Below, in pieces: positions 51,777 through 60,148 of a stretch of 64,000 nucleotides of DNA. Both the position numbers and the translations under genes were made by a program. This DNA is from JAENVT01 sp963805445 (lineage in GTDB: Bacteria; Actinomycetota; Acidimicrobiia; Acidimicrobiales; Ilumatobacteraceae), in NCBI GenBank assembly GCA_963805445.1, contig CAWDUI010000009.1, positions 62,001 to 126,000 on the forward strand. The letters are read 5' to 3'. The notes under the pieces are model-generated. The model searched no databases. It saw nothing but the letters and a program-made list of their open reading frames with translations, and was not told the origin of the DNA. Position 1 is the first letter of the stretch. Each line of letters begins with the position of its first letter.

Positions 51777-52021
51777 TTAGCCCTGCGCGCCTCGGAGCTC
51801 GTCGGGTCGGAAGAGGCGGCCGATGGCGTCGCGGACTCGGTCTTCCTCGCCGGGCCAGAGGTGGCCGTAGACGTCGAGGGTGACCTTGGCGGACTTGTGA
51901 CCGAGCGCGGCCTGTACCTGCTTCACGCTGCAACCGGCGTGGATCAGGGCGCTGGCGAAGAAGTGGCGTAGGTCGTGGAACGTGATCGATTCGGGCAGCG
52001 CGTCGGCGATGATGGGTGCCG
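51777..52021 (-). pseudogene. Tyrosine recombinase C-terminal fragment (copy 2)
   Basis: About 77 codons remain, from SITFHDLRHFFASALIHAGC through VKQVQAALGHKSAKVTLDVY to GEEDRVRDAIGRLF and a TAA at 51777. The catalytic Arg, His and Tyr of the C-terminal motif are present, but the N-terminal core-binding domain and first catalytic Arg region are missing. Upstream of about 52021 the frame carries unrelated sequence. It is 85-90% like copy 1 in the shared part. It lies inside the right att repeat. Confidence 0.82.
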
Positions 52022-52287
52022 CCATCGGCGCGGTGATCGCTTGGGCTCTTGGACTCGTCATTGACACGGTCCGTTGGCGTGCGAGCGACATCTGCTTCAG
52101 CTGTCCCGACGTACCCCGCGCCGCGCTGGATCGCCTCGTCGGGGAACTCCAAACCGGCGGAGTCGAAGCGTCGATCGAGGCCGACATGCAAGGCCCGGAC
52201 GCGGACAAGACGGTGTTCCAGATCCGCAGCCGAATGCGCTTCCGCAGGATCATCGAACGTCGGTTGGCAGAGCTGAACACCTCCTGA
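51982..52287 (+). CDS. Small hydrophobic-N-terminus protein or gene fragment
   Basis: A 101-codon frame (or 91 from ATG 52012) has a plausible membrane helix GAAIGAVIAWALGLVIDTVR, then a soluble part DVPRAALDRLVGELQTGGVE and QIRSRMRFRRIIERRLAELN. The first ten codons are antisense to the integrase fragment, so the gene probably lost its true 5' end when the fragments joined. I cannot assign it. Beyond it, 52288-52449 holds only arm-type repeats and the att copy. Confidence 0.35.
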   Translation: MIDSGSASAMMGAAIGAVIAWALGLVIDTVRWRASDICFSCPDVPRAALDRLVGELQTGGVEASIEADMQGPDADKTVFQIRSRMRFRRIIERRLAELNTS

Positions 52288-52346
52288 AAGCGGCGTTGCC
52301 CGGCGCGCACGCGTGGGCAGTCGCGTGTTCAGCAACACGTCTCGAG

Positions 52347-52364
52347 TACGCAGAAAGTACGCAG
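52347..52364 (+). repeat. Putative integrase arm sites, right end
   Basis: Two TACGCAG copies spaced 11 bp, about 86 bp inside the right att repeat. They match the left-end pair in sequence and orientation. Confidence 0.6.
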
Positions 52365-52449
52365 CTTCTGCGGACTCGGTACTACTCGGCGGACAGCAAC
52401 AGACGCGAACGACCAGGTCAGAGCACTATCGACGCGACTGTCCAGCCCG

Positions 52450-52479
52450 CGAAACCCCTGCTACACGTTGAAGCGGAAC
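52450..52479 (+). repeat. att-like direct repeat, ychF-proximal copy
   Basis: This 30-bp copy includes the last codons and stop of ychF (stop at 52461-52463) and is identical to 49465-49494. Insertion here leaves the ychF product intact. Confidence 0.8.
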
Positions 52480-53549
52480 TCCATGACGTCGCCGTCGATG
52501 GGGTGGTACTCCTTGCCTTCGATGCGAATCTTGCCGACGTCTTTGGCCTTGGCCCACGAGCCGAAGTCGAGCAACTCGTCCCAGTGGATCACTTCGGCCT
52601 TGATGAAGCCGCGCTGGAAGTCGGTGTGGATGCGACCGGCGCATTCCGGGGCGCTCGAGCCGGCGTAGAACGTCCATGCCCGGGTCTCTTTGTCGCCGGT
52701 CGTCAAGAAGGTGCGCAGGCCGAGGAGGTGATACGAGCTGCGGACCATCCGGAACAGAGCACCTTCGCCGAGACCGAACCCTTCGAGCATCTCGGCACGC
52801 TCGACGGGATCGACGATGGTCGCCGCCTCGGCCTCGAGTTGGATGCACATGCCGATGACTTCGACGTTGTCGCCCGCCGACGTGAACTCGTCGCGCACGC
52901 GCTGCTCGACTGCCGGAATCTTGTCGAGGTCGTTCTCGCCGACGTTGACCACCGCGAGCACCGACCGGTTGGTCAGCAGGAAGTAGGGCTGGAGCTGCTC
53001 GCGGTACTCGGGCTTGAGGCCGGCACGGTAGAGCGGCCGGCCCTCCGACAGCGCGTCGTATGCAGCCTGCAACGAGTCCAACTCGCCCGCAGCGCCTTTG
53101 TCGAGCTTGGACTGACGCGTGGCCTGCTTCAACCGCTTCTCGACGGTCTCGAGGTCGGCGAGTGCCAGTTCGATCTCGACGACGCGGAGGTGTTCGATGG
53201 GATCACTGGGCCCGGTGACGTCGTCGTCTTCGAACGCTCGCAGCACCAGCACGATCGCGTCGACCTCGCGGATGTTGGCGAGGAACTTGTTGCCGAGACC
53301 CTCACCCTTCGACGCGCCCTCGACCAGACCACCGATGTCGACGACCTGCACGGCGGCGTGCACGATCGACTTCGACTTGCTCATCGCCGCCAGCTTGTCG
53401 ACCCGCTCGTCGGGGACCTTGGCCACGCCGATGTTGGGATCCTTGGTGGCGAACGGGTATGGCGCGGCGAGCGCACCGCCACCCGTGAGGGCGTTGTACA
53501 GCGAGCTCTTGCCCGCGTTGGGAAGGCCAACCAGGCCGAATCGTTCCAT
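52461..53549 (-). CDS. ychF: Redox-regulated ATPase/GTPase YchF (Obg family)
   Basis: The 362-residue P-loop NTPase of the Obg/OLA1 group binds ribosomes and prefers ATP. G1 is GLPNAGKSSLYNAL near residue 9, with the YchF-type DPNIGVAKVPDERVDKLA; G3 is VVDIGGLVEGASKGEGLGNK near 68; the TGS domain is at the C-terminus (YHPIDGDVMEFRFNV). The 3' end is the attachment site of the neighbouring mobile element. It is intact and of normal length. Confidence 0.97.
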   Translation of the reverse strand: MERFGLVGLPNAGKSSLYNALTGGGALAAPYPFATKDPNIGVAKVPDERVDKLAAMSKSKSIVHAAVQVVDIGGLVEGASKGEGLGNKFLANIREVDAIVLVLRAFEDDDVTGPSDPIEHLRVVEIELALADLETVEKRLKQATRQSKLDKGAAGELDSLQAAYDALSEGRPLYRAGLKPEYREQLQPYFLLTNRSVLAVVNVGENDLDKIPAVEQRVRDEFTSAGDNVEVIGMCIQLEAEAATIVDPVERAEMLEGFGLGEGALFRMVRSSYHLLGLRTFLTTGDKETRAWTFYAGSSAPECAGRIHTDFQRGFIKAEVIHWDELLDFGSWAKAKDVGKIRIEGKEYHPIDGDVMEFRFNV

Positions 53550-53614
53550 AGCGAAGCTGTGAGGCTACCCCGCACGCTTTCCGCTCGGCCGGTGTCGGCG
53601 TCGATCTGTGTGGC

Positions 53615-54913
53615 ATGAAGCGAATTCTCGGGATCGCCGTCGTGGCGTTGGCGGTGTGTGCGCCGGCCTCGGTCGGCGCCGGACAGCTCGGCACCGAGAT
53701 CCCGTCGAACTGCGTCGCCCACACCAGCTTCAGCGGAGGCGTCGACCTCGTCGACGACTTTCGCTGCGCGGGGCTGGCGATCGACTTCCACACCGCCGGA
53801 GTGGGCTCTCGCCCGGATTGATCTGGGCCGGGCAATGGTTGTTCAGCGACGAGACCGGGCAGTTCCGGGTGGGGTCGTGCACGTTCAACCGGGGCATCCA
53901 TCCGACCGTCGACTTCCCCTCGTTCCCTGTCGCACAGTTGTTCCCGAACGACCCGACGGGCGCCAAGGGCGCATACCTCACCTGGCGATACGGAGACACG
54001 ACCGACGACATGCTGGCTGCCGGGATGTGGGCCGTGTTCCACTACTACGCGCAGGACGGCGCCGGCACGCGGCGATCGGCCAACGGCGCGGCGCCGCTGA
54101 TCCCATCGCTCGGAATGATCGGCGGGGCCAGCGGTCTCGACGATCTGCAAACGGTTGCCATCGCACTCGATGCCGAAGCAACCCGGTTCGCCGGCCAGTG
54201 GAACATCAGCGCGACGATCGGCCTCGACGGAGGCATCGACGTCGCGGTGTCCGCCGGCGCCGAACCGGTACTCGATGCCCTCGTCACATTGCTGGTGAGC
54301 GGCCAGGATGCCCGATCACCATGACGACCGACGCGACCGGGCAGGCCGAAGCGACCATGCCGGTATCGGCTCGGGACCATGACCGTCGTCGCCTCGACGC
54401 CGACCCCGGGCCCGGTCGCGGTGTATCGCGGCACGCCTGCCGGGCCAGACCCGTACGGTGCCCAGCTGCTGGTCACCGGCGGCCAGCCCGGGATCATCTC
54501 GGCGACCGCCACGGTCGAGGTACCGCCGCCGCCGACCACGACGACCACGACGACGACCGTCCCGCCCACCACGACCAGACCACGACGACCACCAACCACG
54601 ACGACCACGACGCGCCCACCGACGACTACCGTCGCCGCCACGACCACCGACTGCCGACCAGCCGTGGTGGTCGAGACCACCGTGTCGCCGGAGACCACCG
54701 TGTCGCCGGAGACCACGTGCGCCGGGCCCGAGGTCGTCCCGATCGTCGACGTGCTGCCGCCCACGCCCGCCGCCCCGCTGCCGAAGACCGGGGCGGTTTC
54801 CGACCTCGATCTCCTACCTCGCCACCTCGCTGCTGGTCGCCGGCATCGGGATCGTCGGCGTCGCCGGCCGCCGGCCATCTCGCCTACGCAAACCCCGGGT
54901 GGTCACACGCTGA
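53615..54913 (+). pseudogene. LPXTG-anchored surface protein, four frameshifts
   Basis: A signal peptide (KRILGIAVVALAVCAPASVG) leads into an extracellular domain containing GLIWAGQWLFSDETGQFRVG and GAYLTWRYGDTTDDMLAAGM, which I cannot name. A Thr/Pro-rich wall-spanning region follows, with a doubled VSPETT repeat, then LPKTG, a membrane helix (YLATSLLVAGIGIVGVAG) and a basic tail. The frame changes near 53802, 54310, 54372 and 54807. Each is explained by one C lost from, or gained in, a TCG. With these corrected it is a single protein of about 430 residues, probably linked to peptidoglycan by a sortase. Confidence 0.72.
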
Positions 54914-54966
54914 CCGTCGCTGGGACGGTCATGCGACGTCCAGCGCCGGAACCTACACTCGGTGAG

Positions 54967-55968
54967 ATGACACCGGTCGAGGCTCTGGAACGTGTGGTGC
55001 ATTGCCTCGATCGGGCCCACGAAACGGGGTTCAAGACCAAGGCGTTCGTGCGTGCGCTCGAGGTCGTGCGGGCAACGGCTCCCGACGAGCTCGAGGCCAG
55101 AGCAGCTGCCGGCACCTTGAAGGAGCTGGATGGAATCGGAGACTCCACAGCGCGGCTGATCACCGAGACCCTGCGCGGCGACACCAGCTACGTCGAGAAG
55201 ATCGAGGCCGAGACACAGGTCACGATCACCGACGCCGGGGCGCGGTACCGGGCGGCGATCAAGGGCGACTGCCACATGCACAGCCGATGGAGCGACGGGG
55301 GTGCGACGATCGAGGCGATGGCCCGCACGGCGCGCGACCTCGGCCACGACTACATGGTGCTGACCGACCATTCGCCCCGGCTCACCATCGCCCACGGCCT
55401 CAGCAAAGAGCGGTTGGAGCAACAGTTGGCCGATGTCGCCGTCCTCAACGACAAGATGGCGCCGTTCCGCATCCTCACCGGCATCGAGGTCGACATCCTC
55501 GAAGACGGCACGCTCGATCACACCGACGATGTGCTGAGTCAACTCGACGTGGTGGTTGCCAGCGTGCACTCCAAGCTGCGGATGGAGCGCCAGCCGATGA
55601 CCGAGCGGATGGTGCGTGCGGTTGCCTCGCCACACGTCGACATCCTCGGGCACTGCACGGGCCGGATGATCGGCAAGCGCGACCCGTCGACGTTCGACGC
55701 CGACTACGTCTTCGCAGCGTGCGCCCAGTTCCACACTGCGGTCGAGATCAACTGCCGGCCGGAGCGGCTCGACCCGCCGCGGCCGTTGCTCGACCTGGCG
55801 ATCGAGTACGGCTGCTACTTCGCCATCGATAGCGATGCGCACGCCACCGGGCAGCTCGAGTGGCAGCCGCTCGGCTGCAATCGGGCCGCCGAGTGTGAGG
55901 TGCCGCTGGAGCGGGTCATCAACACCTGGGCCGTCGACGACTTGCTTCGCTGGGTGCAGGCGGCATGA
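54967..55968 (+). CDS. PHP domain phosphoesterase with helix-hairpin-helix N-terminus (PolX C-terminal-like)
   Basis: The 333-residue protein starts at ATG 54967. Residues 1-80 hold helix-hairpin-helix DNA-binding motifs (LKELDGIGDSTARLITETLR). Residues 100-330 form a PHP metal-dependent phosphoesterase: GDCHMHSRWSDGGATIEAMA, VLTDHSPRLTIAHGLS, GIEVDILEDGTLDHTDDV and the final FAIDSDAHATGQ with metal ligands. It looks like the C-terminal half of bacterial DNA polymerase X without the polymerase domain. It probably acts as a DNA 3'-phosphatase or exonuclease in repair. Confidence 0.88.
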   Translation: MTPVEALERVVHCLDRAHETGFKTKAFVRALEVVRATAPDELEARAAAGTLKELDGIGDSTARLITETLRGDTSYVEKIEAETQVTITDAGARYRAAIKGDCHMHSRWSDGGATIEAMARTARDLGHDYMVLTDHSPRLTIAHGLSKERLEQQLADVAVLNDKMAPFRILTGIEVDILEDGTLDHTDDVLSQLDVVVASVHSKLRMERQPMTERMVRAVASPHVDILGHCTGRMIGKRDPSTFDADYVFAACAQFHTAVEINCRPERLDPPRPLLDLAIEYGCYFAIDSDAHATGQLEWQPLGCNRAAECEVPLERVINTWAVDDLLRWVQAA

Positions 55969-55990
55969 CCCGCCGATAGCGTGGCTCCCC

Positions 55991-56077
55991 ATGTCGAAGA
56001 AGACGAAGAAGAAGAAGGCGCGCATGCGCCGGTCCAAGGCAAACCACGGCAAGCGTCCCAACATGGGGCGTGGCTGA
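55991..56077 (+). CDS. bL37-like small ribosomal protein
   Basis: A 28-residue very basic peptide begins MSKKTKKKKARMRR and ends with ANHGKRPNMGRG. The ANHGKRPN motif and size match the actinobacterial 50S protein bL37 first seen in mycobacterial ribosome structures, as I recall it. It lies 22 bp after the PHP gene and overlaps the S9 peptidase start by 8 bp. The assignment rests on the motif only. Confidence 0.75.
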   Translation: MSKKTKKKKARMRRSKANHGKRPNMGRG

Positions 56078-58110
56078 GCCAACCGTTCCCCCTGCACCTG
56101 CGACGCGGCGTGGCGCCGATGTCGAGGTGCTGCACGGCGTGGCCGTCGGCGATCCGTACCGATGGCTGGAAGACGGTGAATCCGAAGAAGTTGCCGCCTG
56201 GGTAGCCGCCCACAACGAACGAACCAGTCAGGCGCTCGAGGCCCGCTCCACGTGGGGCATGTGGCACGAGCGCCTTTCCGCGCTCACGGCCTTGCCGACG
56301 GTTGCAGCTGCGGCGCTGCGCGGCGAGCGGCTGTTCGTGCTGTGGCGTGCTGCGGGTGCCGACCAGTTCGCGTTGGTCGTGCAGTCGTCCACGAACCGGG
56401 AAATGCCGCCGCGGACGCTGCTCGACCCTGCCGCGCGAGCCGCCGACGGCGCCGTTGCCATCGACTGGTTCGAGCCGTCTCCCGACGGGTCGCTGGTCGC
56501 GATCGGGCTCAGCGAGGGCGGCACCGAGCAGAGCACGCTGTCGGTCATCGACGTCGAGTCGGGCCGGCACCTCGCCGACTCGATCTCGAACACCCGGGCG
56601 TCGTCGATCGCCTGGCTGCCCGACAACTCGGGCTTCTGGTACCTGCGCTACCCACCGGGCGACGCCTACAACCGCAACGTCTACTTCCACCGTCTCGGCA
56701 CCGATCCGGCGGGCGACCCGCTGGTGTTCGGCGACCTCCCCACGCCCGAGACATGGCCCGACGTGCTGGCGAGCGACGACGGCCGCTACCTCCTGGTGTA
56801 CATGCTCGTCGGGTGGAGTCGGATCGACGCCCACCTGCTCGACACCGAGACCGGCACGTGGCGCGAGGTGATCAGCGGCGTCGAGGCGCAGTCGTCGTTC
56901 TTCTTCCATGCCGGCCAACTGTTCGGCGTCACGTCGCGTGACGCGTCGAACGGACGCATCATCGCTGCGGCCCTCGACGATCCCGGTAACTGGCGCACCG
57001 TCGTTGCCGAACGCGAGGTCGTGATCACCCGCGCCGCCAGCCTCGGTGACCGGCTGCTGGTCGTCTCGAGCACAGACGCTGTCGACACGATCGAGCTGTG
57101 GGACACCGATGGCGCTGCGTTCGAGGCCGTCGGCGATCTCGGGCTGATCAGCGTGCAGTCGCTCGATACGGAGGGCGACACCGCGTTCGTGACCGTGGCC
57201 TCGTTCGACGCCCCGCCCACCCTCGTATCGCCTCGCCGGCGGCCGGGCTGCAGCGGTGGTCGGCCGAGCCCGACCGATCCGTCGTGCCGTCGTTGACCGT
57301 GACCCGACCAGGCTACCCGTCGCTCGACGGCACCGAGATCGGAATGTTCGTGATGCACCGGTCAGACGTCGAGCCATCCAGCCAGACACCGCTGATCCTC
57401 ACTGGCTACGGCGGGTTCGCCGTCTCCGAGTCGCCGGCGTGGGTCGTTCGCGCCGCCGCATGGTGCGCTGCCGGGGGAGTGTTCGCCGTTGCCGGCCTGC
57501 GCGGTGGTTACGAGCACGGCGAGTCGTGGCATCGCGCCGGGCGCCGGGCCAACAAGCAGAACGTGTTCGACGACTTCCACGCGGCAGGTGACTGGTTGGT
57601 CGGCCCGCGGCTACACGTCGCGTGACCTTCTGGCGATCGAAGGCGGGTCCAACGGAGGCCTGCTGATGGGGGTGGCCATCACCCAGCGACCCGACCTGGC
57701 TCGGGCGGTTCATTGCGCGGTCCCGTTGCTCGACATGATCCGCTTCCCGCAGTTCCTGATCGCCCGCCTGTGGACCGACGAGTACGGCGATCCCGACGTG
57801 GCCGAGGAGTTCGCCTGGCTGCACGCCTACTCGCCCTATCACCACGTGACGGAACACGCCGAGTACCCCGCCGTGTTGTTCACCACGGCCGAGGGTGATT
57901 CGCGGGTCGACCCGATGCACGCCCGCAAGATGGCGGCGATGCTCACGTGGGCGAGCTCGAGCCAGGATCAGCACCCGATCCTGTTGCGCCAGAAGTGGTC
58001 GCAGCGGCCACGGCCAGGGCAAGCCCGCCACCATGCGCGTGCACGACGAAGCCGATGTGCTGTCGTTCTTCTGCTGGCAACTCGGTGTCGAGGCCATGCT
58101 TGCCGGGTAG
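56070..58110 (+). pseudogene. Prolyl oligopeptidase (S9A) family peptidase, four frameshifts
   Basis: The gene encodes an S9A serine peptidase of about 680 residues: a seven-bladed propeller (GVAVGDPYRWLEDGESEEVA at the start) and a C-terminal hydrolase. The hydrolase has LTGYGGFAVSESPAW, AVAGLRGGYEHGESWHRAGR, nucleophile GGSNGGLLMG, FTTAEGDSRVDP with the Asp, and GHGQGKPATM with the His. Frames change near 57224, 57234, 57601 and 58000, each a net gain of one base. Deleting a C from the TCG at each point gives YRLPAAGLQRWSAEP, WLVARGYTSRD and KWCSGHGQGKP, all good family sequence. All catalytic residues survive, so four errors are likelier than decay. Confidence 0.85.
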
Positions 58111-58140
58111 ATGACGATGGCGGCTTGTAACCTCCCCGTC

Positions 58141-58818
58141 GTGTCCCGAGGATTCCCGCTGCTCGTCCGCACATTGGCCGGACTCGGCATCGTCGTGCTG
58201 GTGGCGCAGTGCAGCAGTTCGAGTGCGCTTGCTCCCGAGACGACGGTGGAGACCTCCGCGCTGACGACAGAGTTGGTCACCACGGCACCGCCGAGCACCA
58301 CATCGACGACCGTCCCCGAGACCTCGACCACGACGATCGCGCCGACCACAACGACGCAGCCGGAGCCGACCACCACGACGATCCCACCGCTGGTCATCGA
58401 TCCGAACTGCCCGACCACGCCGCATGGCGCGGTGATCGACCGCGACCGGCAGCGGGCGTGGCTGTGCGACAACGGTGTTGCCCTGCCCGAGTTCGTGATC
58501 ACCACGGCACGCGAACAACCCGACCCCGGGACGTATCCCGTGTTCGCCAAGTCGATGCACGCCTCGTCGAAGTTCGGCGGGCACTACAGCACGATGACGC
58601 ACTTCGTCGTGTTCGCCCGAGGCGAGGACACCGGTGCCCGGGTCGGGTTCCACACAGTTCCGGTGTTGCGGACCGGCGAGTTCGCCCAACCGCTGGCCTC
58701 GGTCGGGACGCAGATGGAGTTCGGCCAGACGTCGGGTTGCATCCGCGTGCTGCCCGAGCAGGGTCAGGTGATTTGGGATTGGTTGCAGAAGGGTGACCAG
58801 GTCCACGTGATCACGTGA
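58141..58818 (+). CDS. L,D-transpeptidase (YkuD) family lipoprotein
   Basis: The protein is 225 residues from GTG 58141 (VSRGFPLLVRTLAGLGIVVL, then VAQC, a lipobox); an ATG at 58111 is possible. A Thr-rich linker of about 50 residues follows. The catalytic YkuD domain has AVIDRDRQRAWLCDNGVA, VGFHTVPVLRTGEFAQ and the active-site segment GQTSGCIRVLPEQGQVIWDW, in which SGC replaces the usual SHGC. It would form 3-3 crosslinks or attach proteins to peptidoglycan. Its stop is 12 bp from the convergent nuclease stop. Confidence 0.88.
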   Translation: MSRGFPLLVRTLAGLGIVVLVAQCSSSSALAPETTVETSALTTELVTTAPPSTTSTTVPETSTTTIAPTTTTQPEPTTTTIPPLVIDPNCPTTPHGAVIDRDRQRAWLCDNGVALPEFVITTAREQPDPGTYPVFAKSMHASSKFGGHYSTMTHFVVFARGEDTGARVGFHTVPVLRTGEFAQPLASVGTQMEFGQTSGCIRVLPEQGQVIWDWLQKGDQVHVIT

Positions 58819-58830
58819 GTCGTCACCACG

Positions 58831-59763
58831 TCACGGTTCGATCTCGTCGTCGCCTCCCCGCAGGTACGTCTGGCCCTCGCTGCACTCGCCGCGATACGGG
58901 CACCAGCGGCAGGAGGTGCCCGGCTTCTTGATCGCGGCCTCGCCCTCGATCTGCAACTGGATCAGGCGATGGATGCCGTCGAGCGTGCGGCGCAAGGCGG
59001 CGCGCAACACGCCCTCCGTCACGTCTTCGACGATCGGCTCCGCGGAGTCGAGGTAGAAGGTGGCCAGCTTGCGGGGTGGTACGTCGCGGACCAGTGTCTC
59101 GACCAGTGCGTAGAAGCGCAGGTCTTCGCGATGTCGTTGGGAGACGCGACCGGTCTTCAGGTCGATGATGACCTTCCGGCTCTCCCGGCCCTGCGGCCGA
59201 CCCATCACGAGATCGACTCGGGCCCGGAGGAGGATTGGATGGTCGAGCGGCCATTGGGCCGCGGCCTCGGTGGCCGGGTTGCTGCGCACGTCGAGCGGTG
59301 GGAAGCACTCGGCGAACTTGCTGACACGCTCCACGGCCTGGCCTCGCAGATCGGCTTCGTCGCCTGGTGACAAGGCGGCGATCCACCTACCGAAGTCGCG
59401 CTCCTCGTCGCCGAGCCGCGCCAGCGCCTCGTCGACCAACTCGCGGGGGCTGGGCTCGCCACGCCAGTTCAACATCAACTGAATTGCCTTGTGGGCGACC
59501 TGCCCGCGAGCGCGGGCCGGCGTCCACTCGAAGTCGTCGGGTGCGAGGAAGTGCACCTCGCAGTCGTGAATGCTGGCCAGGGTGTGCTTGGTCACGAACA
59601 GGGTGTGCCCGTCGAGCCGATCGCTGAAGTGGGCAAACGCCTCGTTGGCTTCGTCACGCAGATCGTTGACCAGCTCCACGTCGAACAGCGTGGGCTCGCC
59701 CGATCGCCGCAAGAGGGCGAGGGTGCGCTGCTGCGCTGGGTTGAGCTGCGGCGGTTCGTCCAC
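58831..59763 (-). CDS. RecB/Cas4-like PD-(D/E)XK nuclease with C-terminal cysteine cluster
   Basis: The 310-residue nuclease has the PD-(D/E)XK core ILLRARVDLVMGRPQGRESR, then KVIIDLKTGRVSQRHREDLR near residue 200 with the catalytic D, D and K, and a QhxxY-like FYALVETLV. The C-terminus KPGTSCRWCPYRGECSEG supplies three cysteines, and IHDC near residue 68 a fourth, the Cas4/AddB pattern of a 4Fe-4S cluster. No CRISPR array or helicase partner is nearby. It is a stand-alone RecB-family exonuclease. Confidence 0.88.
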   Translation of the reverse strand: MDEPPQLNPAQQRTLALLRRSGEPTLFDVELVNDLRDEANEAFAHFSDRLDGHTLFVTKHTLASIHDCEVHFLAPDDFEWTPARARGQVAHKAIQLMLNWRGEPSPRELVDEALARLGDEERDFGRWIAALSPGDEADLRGQAVERVSKFAECFPPLDVRSNPATEAAAQWPLDHPILLRARVDLVMGRPQGRESRKVIIDLKTGRVSQRHREDLRFYALVETLVRDVPPRKLATFYLDSAEPIVEDVTEGVLRAALRRTLDGIHRLIQLQIEGEAAIKKPGTSCRWCPYRGECSEGQTYLRGGDDEIEP

Positions 59764-59827
59764 GATGTCGAGACTAACCAGGGGGTGTCACAGACCACCT
59801 GTAACACCCCTGCGCGACACTGGGCCC

Positions 59828-60148
59828 ATGCCCGTCAGCAACATGTCTCTCGACTTCGCCCACGCCGCCCGCACGATCGGTCGCGAGGTTCGTCGTCGCG
59901 GATTGGTTGCACCCGGGTTTCGCTGCCCGCCGCGCATCGACGGAGTCGATCGCTCGGTGCGCCGCGTCGCCAACGGAGCCGTCATCGCCGTCCAGCTGAA
60001 GGGCCGCCCATGGGCGGCCATCGTCGGCGACATGATCGAGGGGGTGATCGTCACCAACCAGCTTCAACCACCGCGATCCGATCGCTTGCGCGCCGAGCTG
60101 TGGAAGGCGTTGGGGTTCGAGGCGCCGCGTCTGCGGTCGGTGGCCTAA
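59828..60148 (+). CDS. Conserved hypothetical protein
   Basis: The 106-residue basic protein begins MPVSNMSLDFAHAARTIGRE (ATG 59843 is an alternative). A middle region, PGFRCPPRIDGVDRSVRRV, precedes ANGAVIAVQLKGRPWAAIVG and a C-terminal helix. No motif is recognised. The gene has good coding character and normal spacing, divergent from the nuclease and convergent (4-bp overlap) with the secreted hydrolase. Confidence 0.65.
   Translation: MPVSNMSLDFAHAARTIGREVRRRGLVAPGFRCPPRIDGVDRSVRRVANGAVIAVQLKGRPWAAIVGDMIEGVIVTNQLQPPRSDRLRAELWKALGFEAPRLRSVA

Larger units (their letters stand above)
49465..52479. mobile_element. Small integrative element remnant at the 3' end of ychF
   Basis: The 3-kb segment is bounded by 30-bp direct repeats (49465-49494, 52450-52479). 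It contains an integrase C-terminal fragment, a toxin-antitoxin operon, an HTH-nucleotidyltransferase and a decayed antitoxin. Arm-type repeats of TACGCAG occur inside both ends (49558-49575, 52347-52364), as expected for the two sides of an attP. No complete integrase is present, so it is probably immobile. A second integrase remnant outside the left repeat suggests tandem insertions. Confidence 0.72.

Noticed and set aside
53658..54965. 435-codon plus-strand frame
   Set aside because: Mostly the wrong frame of the surface protein; only a short stretch near 54310-54372 belongs to that protein after frame correction.
56070..58110. Programmed +1 frameshifting in the S9 peptidase
   Set aside because: Four separate shifts without a common slippery codon or stop would be needed; sequence error or mutation explains them better.
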